A stretch of 64,000 bases of DNA from Cloeon dipterum (GCF_949628265.1 NC_088790.1:28772545-28836544); one strand, 5' to 3'; numbered from the stretch's first letter, positions 27,490-39,429 are shown. Translations and numbers: made by a program. The notes: generated by a model not told the origin, from the letters alone.

Positions 27490-27840
27490 TTTTCTCTGCA
27501 TTGTAATCTCAGCTTTTTAGTAATTAATAATTTTAGCATAGTTAAATTTGTGTTCCTTGGGTTGAATTGTATGCTTTTCCCAATCATAACCTAAACTCTG
27601 AAGTCATTTTTAGTTTATCTTGAGTCCTTCACTGACAAACAGAATAATATCTGACACAAAATTCACTTGAGAATGAAGATTCAATTTTTTTCGATTAAAT
27701 TTCCTACAATGTGCGTGCGTGAAAAAAAATCAGGGCGACCAAGACTCATAGTTTTTATTGATAAAAACAGAACAGAGAGAAGACTCAGCACATTTCTAAC
27801 TCCGACAGCTACACGCGTAATTCTCGTTGCCAAAAAGTAA
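27490..27840. other. 3' flank of SPH copy G
   Basis: From about 27520 to 27760 it is nearly identical to 34415-34655 (after copy I). The first part of that flank is deleted here. No gene seen. Confidence 0.5.
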
Positions 27841-28055
27841 AACAAAGATGAGATAAAAGCGGCCGGCAGAAAAAGCCAAGATGTGTCAAAAGGGCAAAAT
27901 GTAAAGAGATGGAGATTGGAGAGGAAAATAGAATTAAAAGTGGTTGCTCGTCCTTGAAGGACGCGCGAAATTCTCTCCAGGGCTGCGAGGAGAGGGTGTG
28001 CACCCCCCAACTGAGTGAGCGGGCGTGCTCAAGCTAGAGCGAGTGGCCACGTTTT
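27841..28055 (-). repeat. GC-rich spacer module (partial)
   Basis: Carries AGATGAGATAAAAGCGGC, GCTGCGAGGAGAGGGTGTGC and GTGAGCGGGCGTGCTC. It ends before the CTGTTTGCAAACAGCGG part. Confidence 0.5.
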
Positions 28056-28059
28056 TACT

Positions 28060-28570
28060 TTTATGTATTCAGACATTCAGAGTCAGTTAATATGATGTAA
28101 AAAATATAGTTGACTGTTACTCGTTACATATAGTAGAAAAGTATCCGGTGTCCGGTGCCGAAATGAGGTTATGGCCGCCGCACTTACTGGCGCAAGTCAA
28201 ACTCATATTCTCCCAAATCGGTAGAGGGCAGTGTAACTGCTATGCGATAAGCGCGTTACCTGCACTGACCCTTCCACCTCGCAGGACGATGGTCATGTCA
28301 ACCTCTCACTCCAAATAGGAAATTCCGTGCGAGGAAAAATATTTGAAGCAGCAATATAATAATTACAACAGACCAGCATTCAGGGTAAGTCATTCATTGT
28401 GATAAATTATTGTGAAATATTTATTATTTAATGTGCAATATTTGTGATCGTGAATTATTTGTATTACAGTCTTGTGCCGCTACCTTAATTAGACGACAGT
28501 TAAAAGATGAGGGAAATCAAAAGACGTTTTTCCATAATATGGGTTCCTCGATATTATCCGCAAGGTCGTA
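28060..28570. other. Unique insertion in the G-H spacer
   Basis: About 0.4 kb (roughly 28165-28560) with no counterpart in other spacers. It is mixed in composition. It includes CTGCACTGACCCTTCCACCTC, part of which resembles 24385-24410. I recognise no gene or repeat family in it. Confidence 0.35.
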
Positions 28571-29052
28571 ATATAATTTTGAAGAGATAAGAGTTATACG
28601 GTGTTCAAAATAAAAATGGAATTTAAATCAAATCAGTTATTGACATGGAGGAGCTTTCACATCAAAATAGCTTTTTTTGAAGATGAGTCAGGAATTCTAG
28701 CGTCGGTTCTGTGCAGACCATTTCATCGGAAACATACTTATTTGGATAGTGAGTTATCATTTAAATCGATATTTTTGTATCTGTTAATCACGGAGCGGCG
28801 CGTATTTTTTCTATTTTGAATATAATTTCCTTAAAAGTCATTTTAATATTCTGAAAAATTTCAGTTCAGTTTTTAAGTAAAGCTTGTAATGAGAGTATGG
28901 TAAAAAAACACAATAAGTACCTTTAAATTCTTGTGTAAACATATCAGAAGCGGAAAAGCTGAAGATAAAAAAGCAATTACTTCTTGAATGTTAATTTCGT
29001 GTCTTTTGCCGATTGTAAAAGATATTAAAATTTCTCCCCTTGAGACTGCGTT

Positions 29053-29059
29053 TATAAAA
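29053..29059 (+). promoter_or_regulatory. TATA box of SPH copy H
   Basis: TATAAAA in GCGTTTATAAAAGCAGG. The spacing to the start region is preserved although the start codon is lost. AGATAA is present upstream near 28962. Confidence 0.55.
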
Positions 29060-29095
29060 GCAGGAAATGCTATTGTGGTCAAAGAGGCCCTCAAA

Positions 29096-30554
29096 ATTCT
29101 GTCCAACAAGGTTGTCATCAGCTTCTTGCTCTGCTGCCCATTCTTCTTAAGTATGATTTTTTATGTTTATTTTCTAAACTGGCTATTAATATTACAAGGG
29201 AAAATTAAGAAATTAATCATGTACGTGTTAAAACTCGTGAAGTTGTACAATCTCATTTACATTACTTCTTATAATGGCTAGACTTCATTAAATCAGAACA
29301 CCAGCCACTTTTCTAATTCAAATATTGTTTCCGATTGCAGTGGTTGTTGAGCAGGGCCAAGCAGTGGTGGTTACGGACGCAAGTCCGTCCGAGTACCCAT
29401 ACGTGGTAAGCACATTTTTTTTATCAATCTCAGTATTTCGGGTTTCGCTTTGATACTTAATTGTCTATCTGTTTATTTATTTCTTATTTAATGAATTTTA
29501 CAAATTAAATTTTAACATTTCGTCTGTGTGACTTTTGGGAAGCGTGCAAAACGAATATTTTGCTATTCGTTCGTGTTGAAAAACCTTAAACTGAGTCACC
29601 TTATGCTGATTTCCAAAAATTTTATGCTCATCCCAATTGACCTCTGAAATTTTGAACGCGACAGCCGGGGTTGCGCAAGTTTCATCCTGGCCGGCGTATA
29701 TTGCATCACTTTGTTGGTAACATGAATTGTTTTTGACCACCTATTTTGAAACGCAGGTTAGGTCTCACATGTTTCTCGCTGACCTCACTACCGATATCAC
29801 TTTTCCTGGATTGGTGGTCAGCAGACAGTTTGTGCTACTCTTTACACCGGAAAGCCAATTCAAGTAATGAGTTTCTTAAATTTTCAATAAATCATTGAGG
29901 TTGATTGCAGCTTGCAAATGACTTGACATATTTTAATCTTCACAGACGTTTTAATTTCACAATCAGTGACCAGTTTGATGTTGTTCGAACCCCTGTAAAA
30001 AACGGATCAACCGTCAAGGACCAGTTTATGTAACAAATTTCAAGGAGCAACATATCCACTCCGCGAAAGTGACTTTAACAACCTGACGGCCGCCGTCCCT
30101 GACACCCAGCTAATTTTTTTCTATGAAACATCGGTATGAATTTTCAGAGTGTTCGCTATTTGTTGTTATTCACCTTTGTAAATATTTACAGCCTGTCTTA
30201 AAGAAGGTGACTGTCCCTGTGATGAGCAAAACCGACTGCGCGACCGTTTCGGCCTCAGACCCCGCAACAATGACCTATATTTGCGTGGATAGCAGTGGAT
30301 TTACTGACTTGTGCCAGGTTTGCGCGATAAAAATATAATTTTTTGCAATGATCAAACGGAATGTTTTATAGGTCTTCTTTTTAAATGGTCCAGATCATTC
30401 ATTTGGTTGGAATCCAGTGCTAGCGATTGGTGGCCAGGTACAAGGCTTACCTTTTGGTTTCGGCTGCGACCAATCTTATTGGAAATGTACGGACATCGCT
30501 CTTTTCCTCCAGAACTTGACAAGTGAAATTCCTGTTGTGGATATTTTCGTTTAG
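29096..30554 (+). pseudogene. Serine protease homolog copy H, broken
   Basis: Exons by homology: 29096-29150, 29341-29405, 29757-29863, 29946-30133, 30192-30317 and 30372-30554. Two lesions are visible. The start codon reads ATT at 29096-29098 (ATG in all others), with no other in-frame ATG in the signal peptide. Exon 4 has lost 14 bp, the ACATATTTCAAAGT of the paralogs, at about 30029-30030, creating an immediate TAA after CAGTTTATG. Exon 3 is divergent (FPGLVVSRQFVLLFTPESQF) and exon 6 has FLQNLTSEIP for the usual FRQNLT. Exon 6 also ends with an extra codon (VDIFV). Poly(A) signal at 30596-30601. Non-functional as a full-length SPH. Confidence 0.75.
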
Positions 30555-30601
30555 TTAGATTTTTCCGATCAGAAAATTTTATTTGTCAATAACACAATAA
30601 A

Positions 30602-30980
30602 TGTTCTCCGCCTGGTACTCTCAGAATTTTAGTCGTGAAACTGATTTCTTTTGTCAAATTTTCTTAAATTAAAATCTCCACGTCATGTTGCCTTTAATAT
30701 TCCAAAAAATCAATCCGATCATGGCAGATTTGACCAATACGGACCGTAGATACTAGTTGATATATTTATTGGAAAGTTGGATTTTGTTATTTACTCCTTA
30801 GAGGAATTTCGAGGGTGGATTTGAGCCGTAATCAATTTTAATTAATTAATTGGCGTTGATTTGTATTCTTTTCTCAATCATAACCTCAAATCTAAAATCT
30901 CATATATGTTTAATTTATTATGATTTCTGGACCAACAAGAAATGCTTGAGAATCGCCTCCCTAGAGAATTGAAAAATTGA
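30602..30980. other. 3' flank of SPH copy H
   Basis: AT-rich shared spacer, similar to 14815-15120. No gene seen. Confidence 0.45.
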
Positions 30981-30984
30981 TTGA

Positions 30985-31560
30985 TTGTTTATTCTCACCG
31001 TAAAATTTACATTCATGTTAAAAAACAGTTTGTCAATATAATTTAAAAAAGCACATAGTGAGAAAAGGCACCATTCCTGGCAAACATCTCGCTAAAACTC
31101 TACCCGGGAGGGCAGAGCCGGAATGGGCCTTGAAAGGAGGGGAATTAAGCTGCACTAGAAACACGCACTCACATACGCCTTACACTTGGAAGGAAACTGT
31201 GCCGCCGTACAGTCTTTCAATGCGGGTGGTGCAGCATTCCAAAAAGCGACAACTCGAAAATCAAACACACACTGGCCGAGATCGGTGCGCGCTGGTGGCT
31301 GTTGCAGCCGCGGATGCAGCGGGTCGTCGCCGCGGTGCACGCGGCCCAAGCTGATGCGTGCCATTGCGTTGTAGTCTGTGAGGCCGCAGAGACTCTTATT
31401 GAAGAGGAGCAGGTCGTTATACATCAGCTGGGCTGGGACGGACAGCATTTTCTGGTTTTGCGGCGGCGGGACGTGGCGACCATAGATGAAGTGGAGGGCT
31501 TTGTTTTGGGTTCTAGCCATCTTCCCGATGTTTGCCTTGGTCCAGAGAAGAATAAATTTA
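30985..31560 (-). mobile_element. 5'-truncated non-LTR retrotransposon, RT C-terminus
   Basis: The minus-strand ORF 31155-31520 begins near NKALHFIYGRHVPPP and continues with KMLSVPAQLMYNDLLLFNKS and RVVAFWNAAPPALKD. These match the C-terminal tail that follows the reverse transcriptase domain in jockey/CR1-type LINEs (RALRFIYG..., ...SFSVRAAREWNSLPPEL...FK..L). The catalytic YXDD region is absent. About 170 bp of 3' sequence follows the stop. Related stubs lie at 35395-35770 and 39885-40215, so at least part of the family was spread by the segmental duplications. Confidence 0.62.
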
Positions 31561-31735
31561 TTTTTAGATTAAATTTCCCATCTCGTTTGTGAATGAAAAT
31601 AAAAGCAGAGCAGCTAACAATATAAGACTCAGTTTTTTTATCCAAACAGAACAGAGAGAAAACACATTTCTAACTACGGCAGCTAACACGTACAGTTCTC
31701 GCTGCTAAAAAAGAAACCGATAATGCGCGTCAAAA

Positions 31736-31925
31736 AATGAGGTAAAAGCGGCTCGCAGAAAACGCCAAGATGAATCCAACGGGCAAAATGTTGGGAGTTC
31801 CACGGGGAAAATGGGATAAAAAGAAGGTTGCTCCTCGTAGGACGCGTGAAATTCGCTCCAGCGCTGCGAGGAGAGGGTTTGCACCCTCAATTGTGTGACT
31901 GGGGGTGCTCTCGAGCGAGGGGCCG
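31736..31925 (-). repeat. GC-rich spacer module (partial)
   Basis: Diverged copy with AATTGTGTGACTGGGGGTGC, a variant shared with 35186-35390. Confidence 0.5.
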
Positions 31926-32294
31926 CAGTTTTACTTATTTGTAAATAGTCAGAGTCCGTTGATGATGGAAATATAATTATACTTATCGAAATTTTCGGAT
32001 CTATTCTGTTAATTTGAACTACTCACGGAGCAGCGTGGAAATGGTTTTCTTATTTCCACTTGGAATATTATATTGTAACAGTTATTCGAATATTCTGGAA
32101 AGATTTGCATTTTCCTTCCCCATATCAGGGAGTAATAAATTTGATAAAAAAAAACACATTTTAACGTCAAATTCAAAAGCTAATATGTCAGAAGCGGAAA
32201 AGCAGAAGATAATAGCGTGTCCAGTTCTTGACTGTTTGTCACTTGTGCCATTTGTTAAAGCTATTATATTGCTTCCCTTTGAGATTGCGTTCTT

Positions 32295-32301
32295 TATAAA
32301 A
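32295..32301 (+). promoter_or_regulatory. TATA box of SPH copy I
   Basis: TATAAAA, 40 nt before the ATG. The AGATAA motif lies near 32206. An open frame (32014-32427) crosses this promoter in the same frame as exon 1; it is discussed under rejected items. Confidence 0.7.
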
Positions 32302-32340
32302 GCAGGTGGAAATGCTAGTTTGGTTACATTGTCCCTCAAA

Positions 32341-33907
32341 ATGCTGTCCAACGTGCTTCTCGTCGGCTTCTTTCTTTGCTGCCCTTTTTCCTCAAGTATG
32401 ATTATTTGCATTTCGTTTCTTTTCTAAAACTAAACTAACTAAATTGTTATTGCAAAGAGAAAACATTTTAAGATATTATTAAACCTTCTATAGAGGTTTT
32501 TTAATCTCTAAATTTTATTTGTTCCTGTCTAGATTTCATCAAATCGAAACGCCACTTTTCTGATTTACCTTTTATTTCCGATTGCAGTGGTTGGTGGGCA
32601 GGATGAAGCAGTAAAGGTTACGGACGCAAGTCCGACTGAGTTCCCCTACGTGGTAAGGAGATTTTTTAATCTGGGCCCTTTTGAGAATGGTCGTGAGTCG
32701 TGACAAGATAAAAAAACAAAAAAATCAGAGCTTTAAAAACTAGCAAACACAACTATAAAAATTTGTTCATCACGCAGCGATCGTCAAACTCATTGAAATT
32801 TGTTTTCTCTATCTGTTTATAGTTTTTTGTCAAAAATAATATGAATTCCAAATTTATATGACGTAAATGACGCTGTTTGGCCTGAGAAGCTTGCAAAACG
32901 ATTATTAATTTGCTTTTCGTTCGTGTTAGAAAACATTAACTGCGTAGTGAACTTTAAATATAATTATGCTGATGTCCATTTGGATTCTGAAATTTTGAAC
33001 ACGGCGAAAACTCAATCATGGCCGACACAATGCACCAGTTTTGTTAAATAAATTGTATTTCATCGCCTATGTTAAAACGCAGGTTCGGATTCATCTTTTT
33101 ATTACTGGCTCACTTGATGAGTTCACTTTTCCTGGAATGGTGGTCAGTAGCAAATTCGTGCTAGTCACTTTCCCGGCAGCCGTTTTCAGGTATGAGTGTT
33201 CCTTAAATTCAATATATTTTATGATTGAGGTTGATTGCAGTTTGCAATCAAAATTATTCAACTGTGTGGAAATGACTTGACATTTTAACTTCACAGCATC
33301 TATAATTTCACAATGACTGACCAGTTTGGCGTGGCTCGAACCCCTGTCAAAAGCGGATCAATCGTCGCTGGCCGGTTTACATATTTCAAAGTATGTAGGA
33401 AATTTGGTGGAGCAACATATCCGCTCCGGGAAAGTGACTTCAACAACCTGACCACCGCCATCCCTGACGCTCAGCTAATTTTTTACAACGCAACATCGGT
33501 ATTAATTTTTTCAGTTTCCAATTTTTTCTTCTACACCTTGTAAATATTTACAGACGGTCCTGAGAAAGGTGACTGTCCCTGTGATGAACAAAACTGCCTG
33601 CGCTACCGCTACAAACTCGAACCCCGCAACAAGTTCCTATATGTGCGTGGATACCAGTGGATTTACTGACTTGTGCCCGGTTTGCGCGATAAAAATATAA
33701 TTTTTTGCAATGATCAAACGCAGTGTTTTACAGGTCTTCTATAATGCAGATTCCGCATCTTTTTGGTATTCATTGCTAGCGATTGGTGGCCAAGTACAAG
33801 GCTATTCTTTAAATTTCGCCTGCAACGTATCTTATTGGGAACTCGGAAACCTCGCTGTTGTCCGCCAGAATTTGACTAGTGAAATTCCTGTTGTGGATAT
33901 CGTTTAA
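32341..33907 (+). CDS. Serine protease homolog copy I, intact
   Basis: Exons 32341-32395, 32588-32652, 33083-33189, 33297-33498, 33554-33679 and 33734-33907 give 242 residues. The mature N-terminus is MVGGQDEAVKV. Exon 3 reads FPGMVVSSKFVLVTFPAAVF, where PAA aligns with the TAAHC block but His and Cys are gone. Exon 4 has sequons NFT, NLT and NAT. Exon 5 has SYMCVDTSGFTDLCP. Exon 6 has SLLAIGGQVQGYS, then NFACNVSYWEL. It stops with TAA, whereas the other copies use TAG. Poly(A) signal at 33947-33952. Confidence 0.8.
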
Positions 33908-33952
33908 ATCAAGCTTTTCCGATCAGAAAATATTATTTGGCAGCACAATAAA

Positions 33953-35185
33953 TTTTCTCTGCATTGTAATCTCAGCTTTTTAGTCATGACACATTTAATA
34001 CCTTTCCCTTTTTCTAAAAATAAATTAATATTAAAATCTCCACGCTTTATTGTCGAGATCTCTTTGATAATTATGAAATTATCCGAAAGGGTTATTTATC
34101 GTACTATAGGGGTTTTGGCTGCAGAAAAACTGAAATCAATATTTCTTTTTTCTCCCAAGAATATATTTTGGAAATTCTTTGCCATTTCATTTTTTCATCT
34201 AAATGAGAGACTGTTGAGTCGTTCTTCACTATTTTTCAAACATGTCAAAATATGTGAAATAAAAGAAAACAAATTTTTGAATGCCATTAATAAGCGTTTT
34301 CAAAATAAATTCAAGCCCAATTATGTTCAGCATTTGGTTTTTATTTTCAATCTGATTTTGGATTAGTTATCTACCCCTTAGAGTTTTTATAAAAGGGTGG
34401 TTTTTGGCAGTGAATAATTTTAGCATAATTAAATTTGTGTTCCTTGGGTTGAATTGTATGCTTTTCCCAATCATAACCTAAACTCTGAAGTCATTTTTAG
34501 TTTATCTTGAGTCCTTCACTGACAAACAGAATAATATCTGACACAAAATTCACTTGAGAATGAAGATTCAATTTTTTTCGATTAAATTTCCTACAATGTG
34601 CGTGCGTGAAAAAAAATCAGGGCGACTAAGACTCATAGTTTTTATTGATCCAAACAGAACGGAGAGAAGATTCAACACATTTTTTCTAACCACGACAGAT
34701 ATACACACAAAATTCTCGTTGCCAAAATCTCAGCTGTTCAGTCAGTACATGAATTTCTTTCCTTTTTTCTTAAAATGAAAATAGTTATAAAAATGTATCT
34801 TTGACAATTATTTCTATATATTTCTTGGATGCAATAATTTGTTATTTAACCCTTAGAGGAATTACGTGGGTGGATTATGGCCGTAATTAATTTTAATTTG
34901 TTGATTTGTATTATTTTCTCAATCATATGACCTCAAATCTCGTGATTTTTAATTATTTTTAAATTCTCCACCAACAAACAATGCTTGAGAACGGTCTCCC
35001 TAGGGAATTGGAGCAGATTCAAATTCAATTTTGATTAAATTTCCTATCATATGTGAGTGAAAATAAAAGCAAGGCGGTTAAGACTCGTTTTTTATTGATT
35101 TTCAACCAGAACAGAGAGAAGACTCAAACACATTTCTATCTACGACAGCTATACACGCAAAATTCTCGTTGCCAAAAAGGAAAAT
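33953..35185. other. Long 3' flank of SPH copy I
   Basis: Contains two successive copies of the SPH 3'-flank sequence (landmarks GATCCAAACAGAACGGAGAG near 34647 and a related GATTTTCAACCAGAACAGAG near 35095), so a gene body was probably lost between them. No gene seen. Confidence 0.45.
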
Positions 35186-35390
35186 GAAGATGAGATAAAA
35201 GCGGCCCGCAGAAAACGCCAAGATGTGTCCAACGGGCAAAATGTTGGGAGTTCGAGGGGGAAAATGGAATTAAAAGTGGGTTGCTCCTCGTAAGACGCGT
35301 GAAATTCGCTTCAGGGCTGCGAGGAGAGGGTTTGCACCCCCCAATTGTGTGACTGGGGGTGCTCTCGAGCGAGGGGCCACGGTTTTGTTT
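35186..35390 (-). repeat. GC-rich spacer module (partial)
   Basis: Close to 31736-31925. It ends in GCTCTCGAGCGAGGGGCCAC and is followed directly by a retrotransposon stub. Confidence 0.5.
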
Positions 35391-35394
35391 ATGT

Positions 35395-35770
35395 TTATTT
35401 GTTTATTCTCACACTTTGGTCAAAAAAATACATTCATGTTATTTAAAGTCGTCAGATTTATAAAAAAACATGTGATAAAAGGCAGAATAGCTGGCAAACA
35501 TCTTGTTAAAAGGAGGGCAAAGCCGGTATTGGCCTATACTAGAGGAGTAACACTTTAAAAAATCGCACTCACATGCTGGAAACTGTGCCGCTGAACAGTC
35601 CTTCACGGCAGGTGGTGAAGCGTTCCACTCCGCAACGACTCGATAATCAAACGCATTTTGGCCGAGCTCGGTGCGCGCTGGTGGCTGTTGCAGCCGCGGG
35701 TGCAGCGGGTCGTCGCCGCGGTGCACGCGGCCCTCGGTGATGCGCGCCATTGCGTTGTACTCTGTAAGGC
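35395..35770 (-). mobile_element. Non-LTR retrotransposon 3' stub, copy 2
   Basis: On the minus strand it reads ITEGRVHRGDDPLHPRLQQP, then FDYRVVAEWNASPPAVKD, the same C-terminal RT tail as at 31155-31520 but from a different or diverged insertion. It ends upstream at about 35770, where SPH-upstream sequence resumes. Confidence 0.58.
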
Positions 35771-36135
35771 CACACTTATTTGTATATAGTCAGAGTCAGT
35801 TGATGATGGAAATAGAGTTATACTTATCGAAATTTTCTGATCTATTCTGTTAATTTGAACTACTCACGGAGCAGCGTGGAAATGGATTTCTTATTTCCAC
35901 TTGGAATATAATATTGTAACAGCTATTCGAATATTCTGGAAAGTTTTGCATTTTCGTTCCCCATTTCAGGGAGTAAAAAATTTGATAAAAAATAACACAT
36001 GTAACTTTTAAATATAAATGCTAATATGTCAGAAGCGGAAAAGCAGAAGATAATAGCGTGTCCAGTTCTTGACTGTTTGTCACTTGTGCCATTTGTTAAA
36101 GATATTATATTGCTTCCCTTTGAGATTGCGTTCTT

Positions 36136-36142
36136 TATAAAA
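36136..36142 (+). promoter_or_regulatory. TATA box of SPH copy J
   Basis: TATAAAA, 40 nt before the ATG at 36182, with AGATAA near 36046. Confidence 0.7.
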
Positions 36143-36181
36143 GCAGGTGGAAATGCTAGTTTGGTTACATTGTCCCTCAAA

Positions 36182-37744
36182 ATGCTGTCCAACATGCTTC
36201 TCGTCGGCTTCTTTCTTTGCTGCCCATTTTTCTCAAGTATGAATATTTTCATTTCGTTTCTTTTCTAAATCTAAACTAACTAAATTGTTTTTGCAAAAGA
36301 GAAAACATTTTAAGATATTATTAAACCTTCTATAGAGGTTTTTTAATCTCTAAATTATATTTGTTCGTGTCAAGATTTCATCAAATCAAAACGCCACTCT
36401 TCTGATTTACCTTTTATTTCCAATTGCAGTTGTTGGTGGGCAGGAGGATCAAGCAGAAGTGGTTACGGACGCAAGTCCGACTGAGTTCCCCTACGTGGTA
36501 AGGACATTTTTTAATCTGGGCCCTGTTGAGAATTGTCGGGACAAGATAAAAAAGCAAAAAAATCAGAGCTTTAAAAACTAGCAATCACATCTATAAAAAT
36601 TTTTTCATCACGCAGAGATCGTCAAACTCATTAAAATTTGTTTTCTCTATCTGTTTACAGTTTTCTTGTCTAAAATAATATTATGAATTCCAAATTTATA
36701 TGACGTCTGTGTGGCCTGAGAAGCTTGCAAATCGATTGTTAATTTGCTTTTCGTTCGTGTTGGAAAACATTAAACTGCGTGGTGAACTTTAAATATAATT
36801 ATGCTGATGTCTCTTTGGATTCTGAAATTTTGAAAACGGCGAAAACTCAATCATGGCCGACACAACGCATCAGTTTTGTTAAATAAATTGTTTTTAACCA
36901 TCTATGTTAAAACGCAGGTTCGGATTCACCTTTTTACTACTGGCTCATTTACTGATATGACTTATCCTGGAATGGTGGTCAGTGGTAAATTCGTGCTAGT
37001 CACTCTCAGGGCAGCCATTTTCAGGTATGAGTGTTCCTTAAATTCAATATATTTTTATCATTGAAGTTGATTGCAGTTTGCAATCAAAATTATTCAACTG
37101 TGTGGAAATGACTTGACATTTTAACTTCACAGCTCCAATAATTTCACAATCACTGACCAGTTTGGCGTGGTTCGAACCCCTGTCAAAAACGGATCAATCG
37201 TCGCTGGCCGGTTTACATATTTCAAAGTATGTAATAAATTTGGTGGAGCAACATATCCGCTCCGGGAAAGTGACTTCAACAACCTGACGACCGCCGTCCC
37301 TGACGCTCACTTGATTTTTTTCAATAAAACATCGGTATGAATTTTTCAGAGTGTTCGGTTGTCGTTATAAACGTTTGTTAATATTTTTAAGCCGGTCCTG
37401 AGAAAGGTGACTGTCCCTGTGATGAGCAAAACCGACTGCGCTACCGCTAGGGGCACGACCATCGAAATTTGCGTGGATAGCAGCGGCTTAGCTGACAAAA
37501 TTTGCCCGGTTTGCGCGATAAAAAATATATTTTTTTTGCAAAGATCAAACGGAATGTTTTACAGGTCTTCTATTTTAATTCTGAAGAGTACAGAGGTACT
37601 TGGATTCCATTGCTAGCGATTGGTGGCCAGGTACAAGGAATACCTTTTAGTGGCAGCTGCAGAAGCTCTTATTGGCCAACTACGAACATCGCTCTTATCC
37701 GCCAGAATTTGACTGCCGAACTTCCTGTTGTGGATATCGTTTAG
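36182..37744 (+). CDS. Serine protease homolog copy J, intact; closest to IVGG start
   Basis: Exons 36182-36236, 36430-36497, 36918-37024, 37133-37334, 37392-37508 and 37565-37744 give 242 residues. The split codon at the exon 1/2 junction makes Ile instead of Met, so the mature end reads IVGGQEDQAEVV, the exact IVGG of active S1 enzymes. Catalytic residues are still missing: exon 3 has PGMVVSGKFVLVTLRAAIF and there is no GDSGGP. Exon 5 is three codons shorter (TARGTTIEICVDSSG) and ends ADKICP, replacing the usual Asp189 equivalent with Lys. Exon 6 has EEYRGTWIPLLAIGGQVQG. Poly(A) signal at 37786-37791. Confidence 0.8.
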
Positions 37745-38035
37745 TGAAAAGAATTTTCCGATCAGAAATTATTATTTGTCAACACAATAAATTTTCTCCG
37801 CGTGGTAATCTCTGCATTTTCGTCATGACTCTCAATATAATTCCCTTGAGAATGAAGATTCAAATTTATTTTTTGTTTGAAATTCCCATCATAATATGCA
37901 TGAAAATAAAATCAGGGCGGCTAAGACTCATAGTTTTTATTGATCCAAACAGAACAGAGAGAAGATTCAACACATTTTTCTAACTACGACAGCTACACGC
38001 ATAATTCTTGTATAGATAAAAAGAAAACGTTGATG

Positions 38036-38355
38036 CGCGGCGAAAGATGAGATAAAAGCAGCCCGCAGAAAACGCCAAGATGTGTCCAACGGGCAAAATG
38101 TTGGGATTTCGAGGGGAAAATGGAATTAAAAGTGGGTTTCTCCTCGCAGGACGCGTGAAATTCGCTCCAGGGCTGCGAGGAGAGGGTGTGCACCCCCAAT
38201 GAGTGAGCGGGGGTGCTCTCGAGCGAGCGGCCGGTGCTGTTTGCAAACAGCGGTGGCCGTCGAGACCTCTCGATGCCTGCCTTTTGTGTCTGGAGTGTTG
38301 AATCAAGCCTTCAAATGCGAGCGCGAGTAGACGCCCGCGAGCCTCAAGAGCGCTA
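38036..38355 (-). repeat. GC-rich spacer module
   Basis: Full module similar to 13371-13690. The same downstream segment (GGATATAATTTACGACAGAT) follows in both, so module, cyclin-like exon and flanks were duplicated together. Confidence 0.55.
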
Positions 38356-38505
38356 AGGTCCTTAGGATATAATTTACGACAGATATTGAGCAATTTTTAT
38401 TGTTTATAATTACTTAGAGCAAAATGGAATTTTATTAAATACAACAAAAGCCGTTCAAAAGTAGTTCAAATCCACGTTTGAATTGTGTGGAAATTCCAGA
38501 CTCGT

Positions 38506-38685
38506 TATTGCTTTCGTTTTCGAGAAAACACCTTTGGGGACTGCCTGTCAGCGTATGCAACCTGCTCGGCAGGTCACTTTTGCTCCGCACTCGTCGCTGC
38601 AGCGGCGGTCCTACTCAAAAGCCCTGCAGCAGCCGAAGCGACACGAGTGTCTTACCTAAAACTCAATGCGATCACACGCCTGAGG
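38506..38685 (+). pseudogene. Orphan cyclin-box-like exon, copy 2
   Basis: Same block as 13845-14026, with acceptor TGGAAATTCCAG and donor CTGAG/GTATTT preserved and the frame open (RENTFGDCLSAYATCSAG). Assignment to the cyclin family is tentative. Confidence 0.3.
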
Positions 38686-38837
38686 TATTTTTTTATTATT
38701 GAACTGATTTTAACCTGGTGTGCTGAAATTTAGTGTTTTTTGAAAATTTAAATCATGTAATTTTCAATTTTTGGTAATATTTTCATCACCATTCAGGTTC
38801 TATAAGCGTCTTTAATTTCAAAAGCTGCTTACTACTG

Positions 38838-39226
38838 TTTTTTTCTCTTTTTATCCCTGTCCGGGGAGGTGGAAGGGCGCGCACTGCACTAGCAGGAATG
38901 CTGAAACCCGGGTCCCAATAACACCGCGAACGGATAACATGGGCGCACTGGGCCGCACATTTCAGGGACCCAGCCCACTGAAGGGCCACTTGCCTCCGCT
39001 CCGAGGACTGCATTGAAACGCTAGACATTCGTCCCGTGAAGCCAAATCACGCATGTTGGAAAGGTGCAAACCAGCCCGTTGAGCAATTTGAGCATTTCGA
39101 GTCACTAAACTAACCACTTTTTGCCATCTCTGGACATTTGGTAGCCAGTATTAGATCTCCGAACTGCTCAAATACCTCACATTGCTTTGACACTCCTCTG
39201 AGAGTGCCTTAACAATGCGAGCCAAC
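38838..39226 (-). mobile_element. SINE-like poly(A)-ended retroposon, copy 4
   Basis: Fourth copy, more diverged (CCGGGGAGGTGGAAGGGCGC at its 3' part) and lacking the final GGGCTGGTT. It lies after the cyclin-like exon, as copy 2 does, so these two may be one insertion duplicated with its flanks. Confidence 0.58.
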
Positions 39227-39429
39227 CAATGTTAGACTCATCATTTTTCTGCGCGCGGAGCAATTATTTAAACAGATTGAGGTAAAAATTTTAACATCCC
39301 ACTGGAAAGCTCGTTTATTTTGAAAGAAATAAATATGCAAAACATTTAGGGTTACAGTTTAAATTCCGGCGTAAATCACGAAAGTAAAAAATTAAATAAA
39401 AAGTGTGCGCGAGACGTTGTTTTGCTCTT

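Noticed and set aside
32014..32427. A 137-codon (80-codon in other copies) frame with MSEAEKQKIIACPVL upstream of and in frame with the SPH signal peptide in copies E, I and J.
   Set aside because: It spans the TATA box and the expected transcription start, is broken in copy K by a 2-bp insertion, and is not open in B, C, D, F, G or H. Better explained as promoter DNA of recently duplicated copies.
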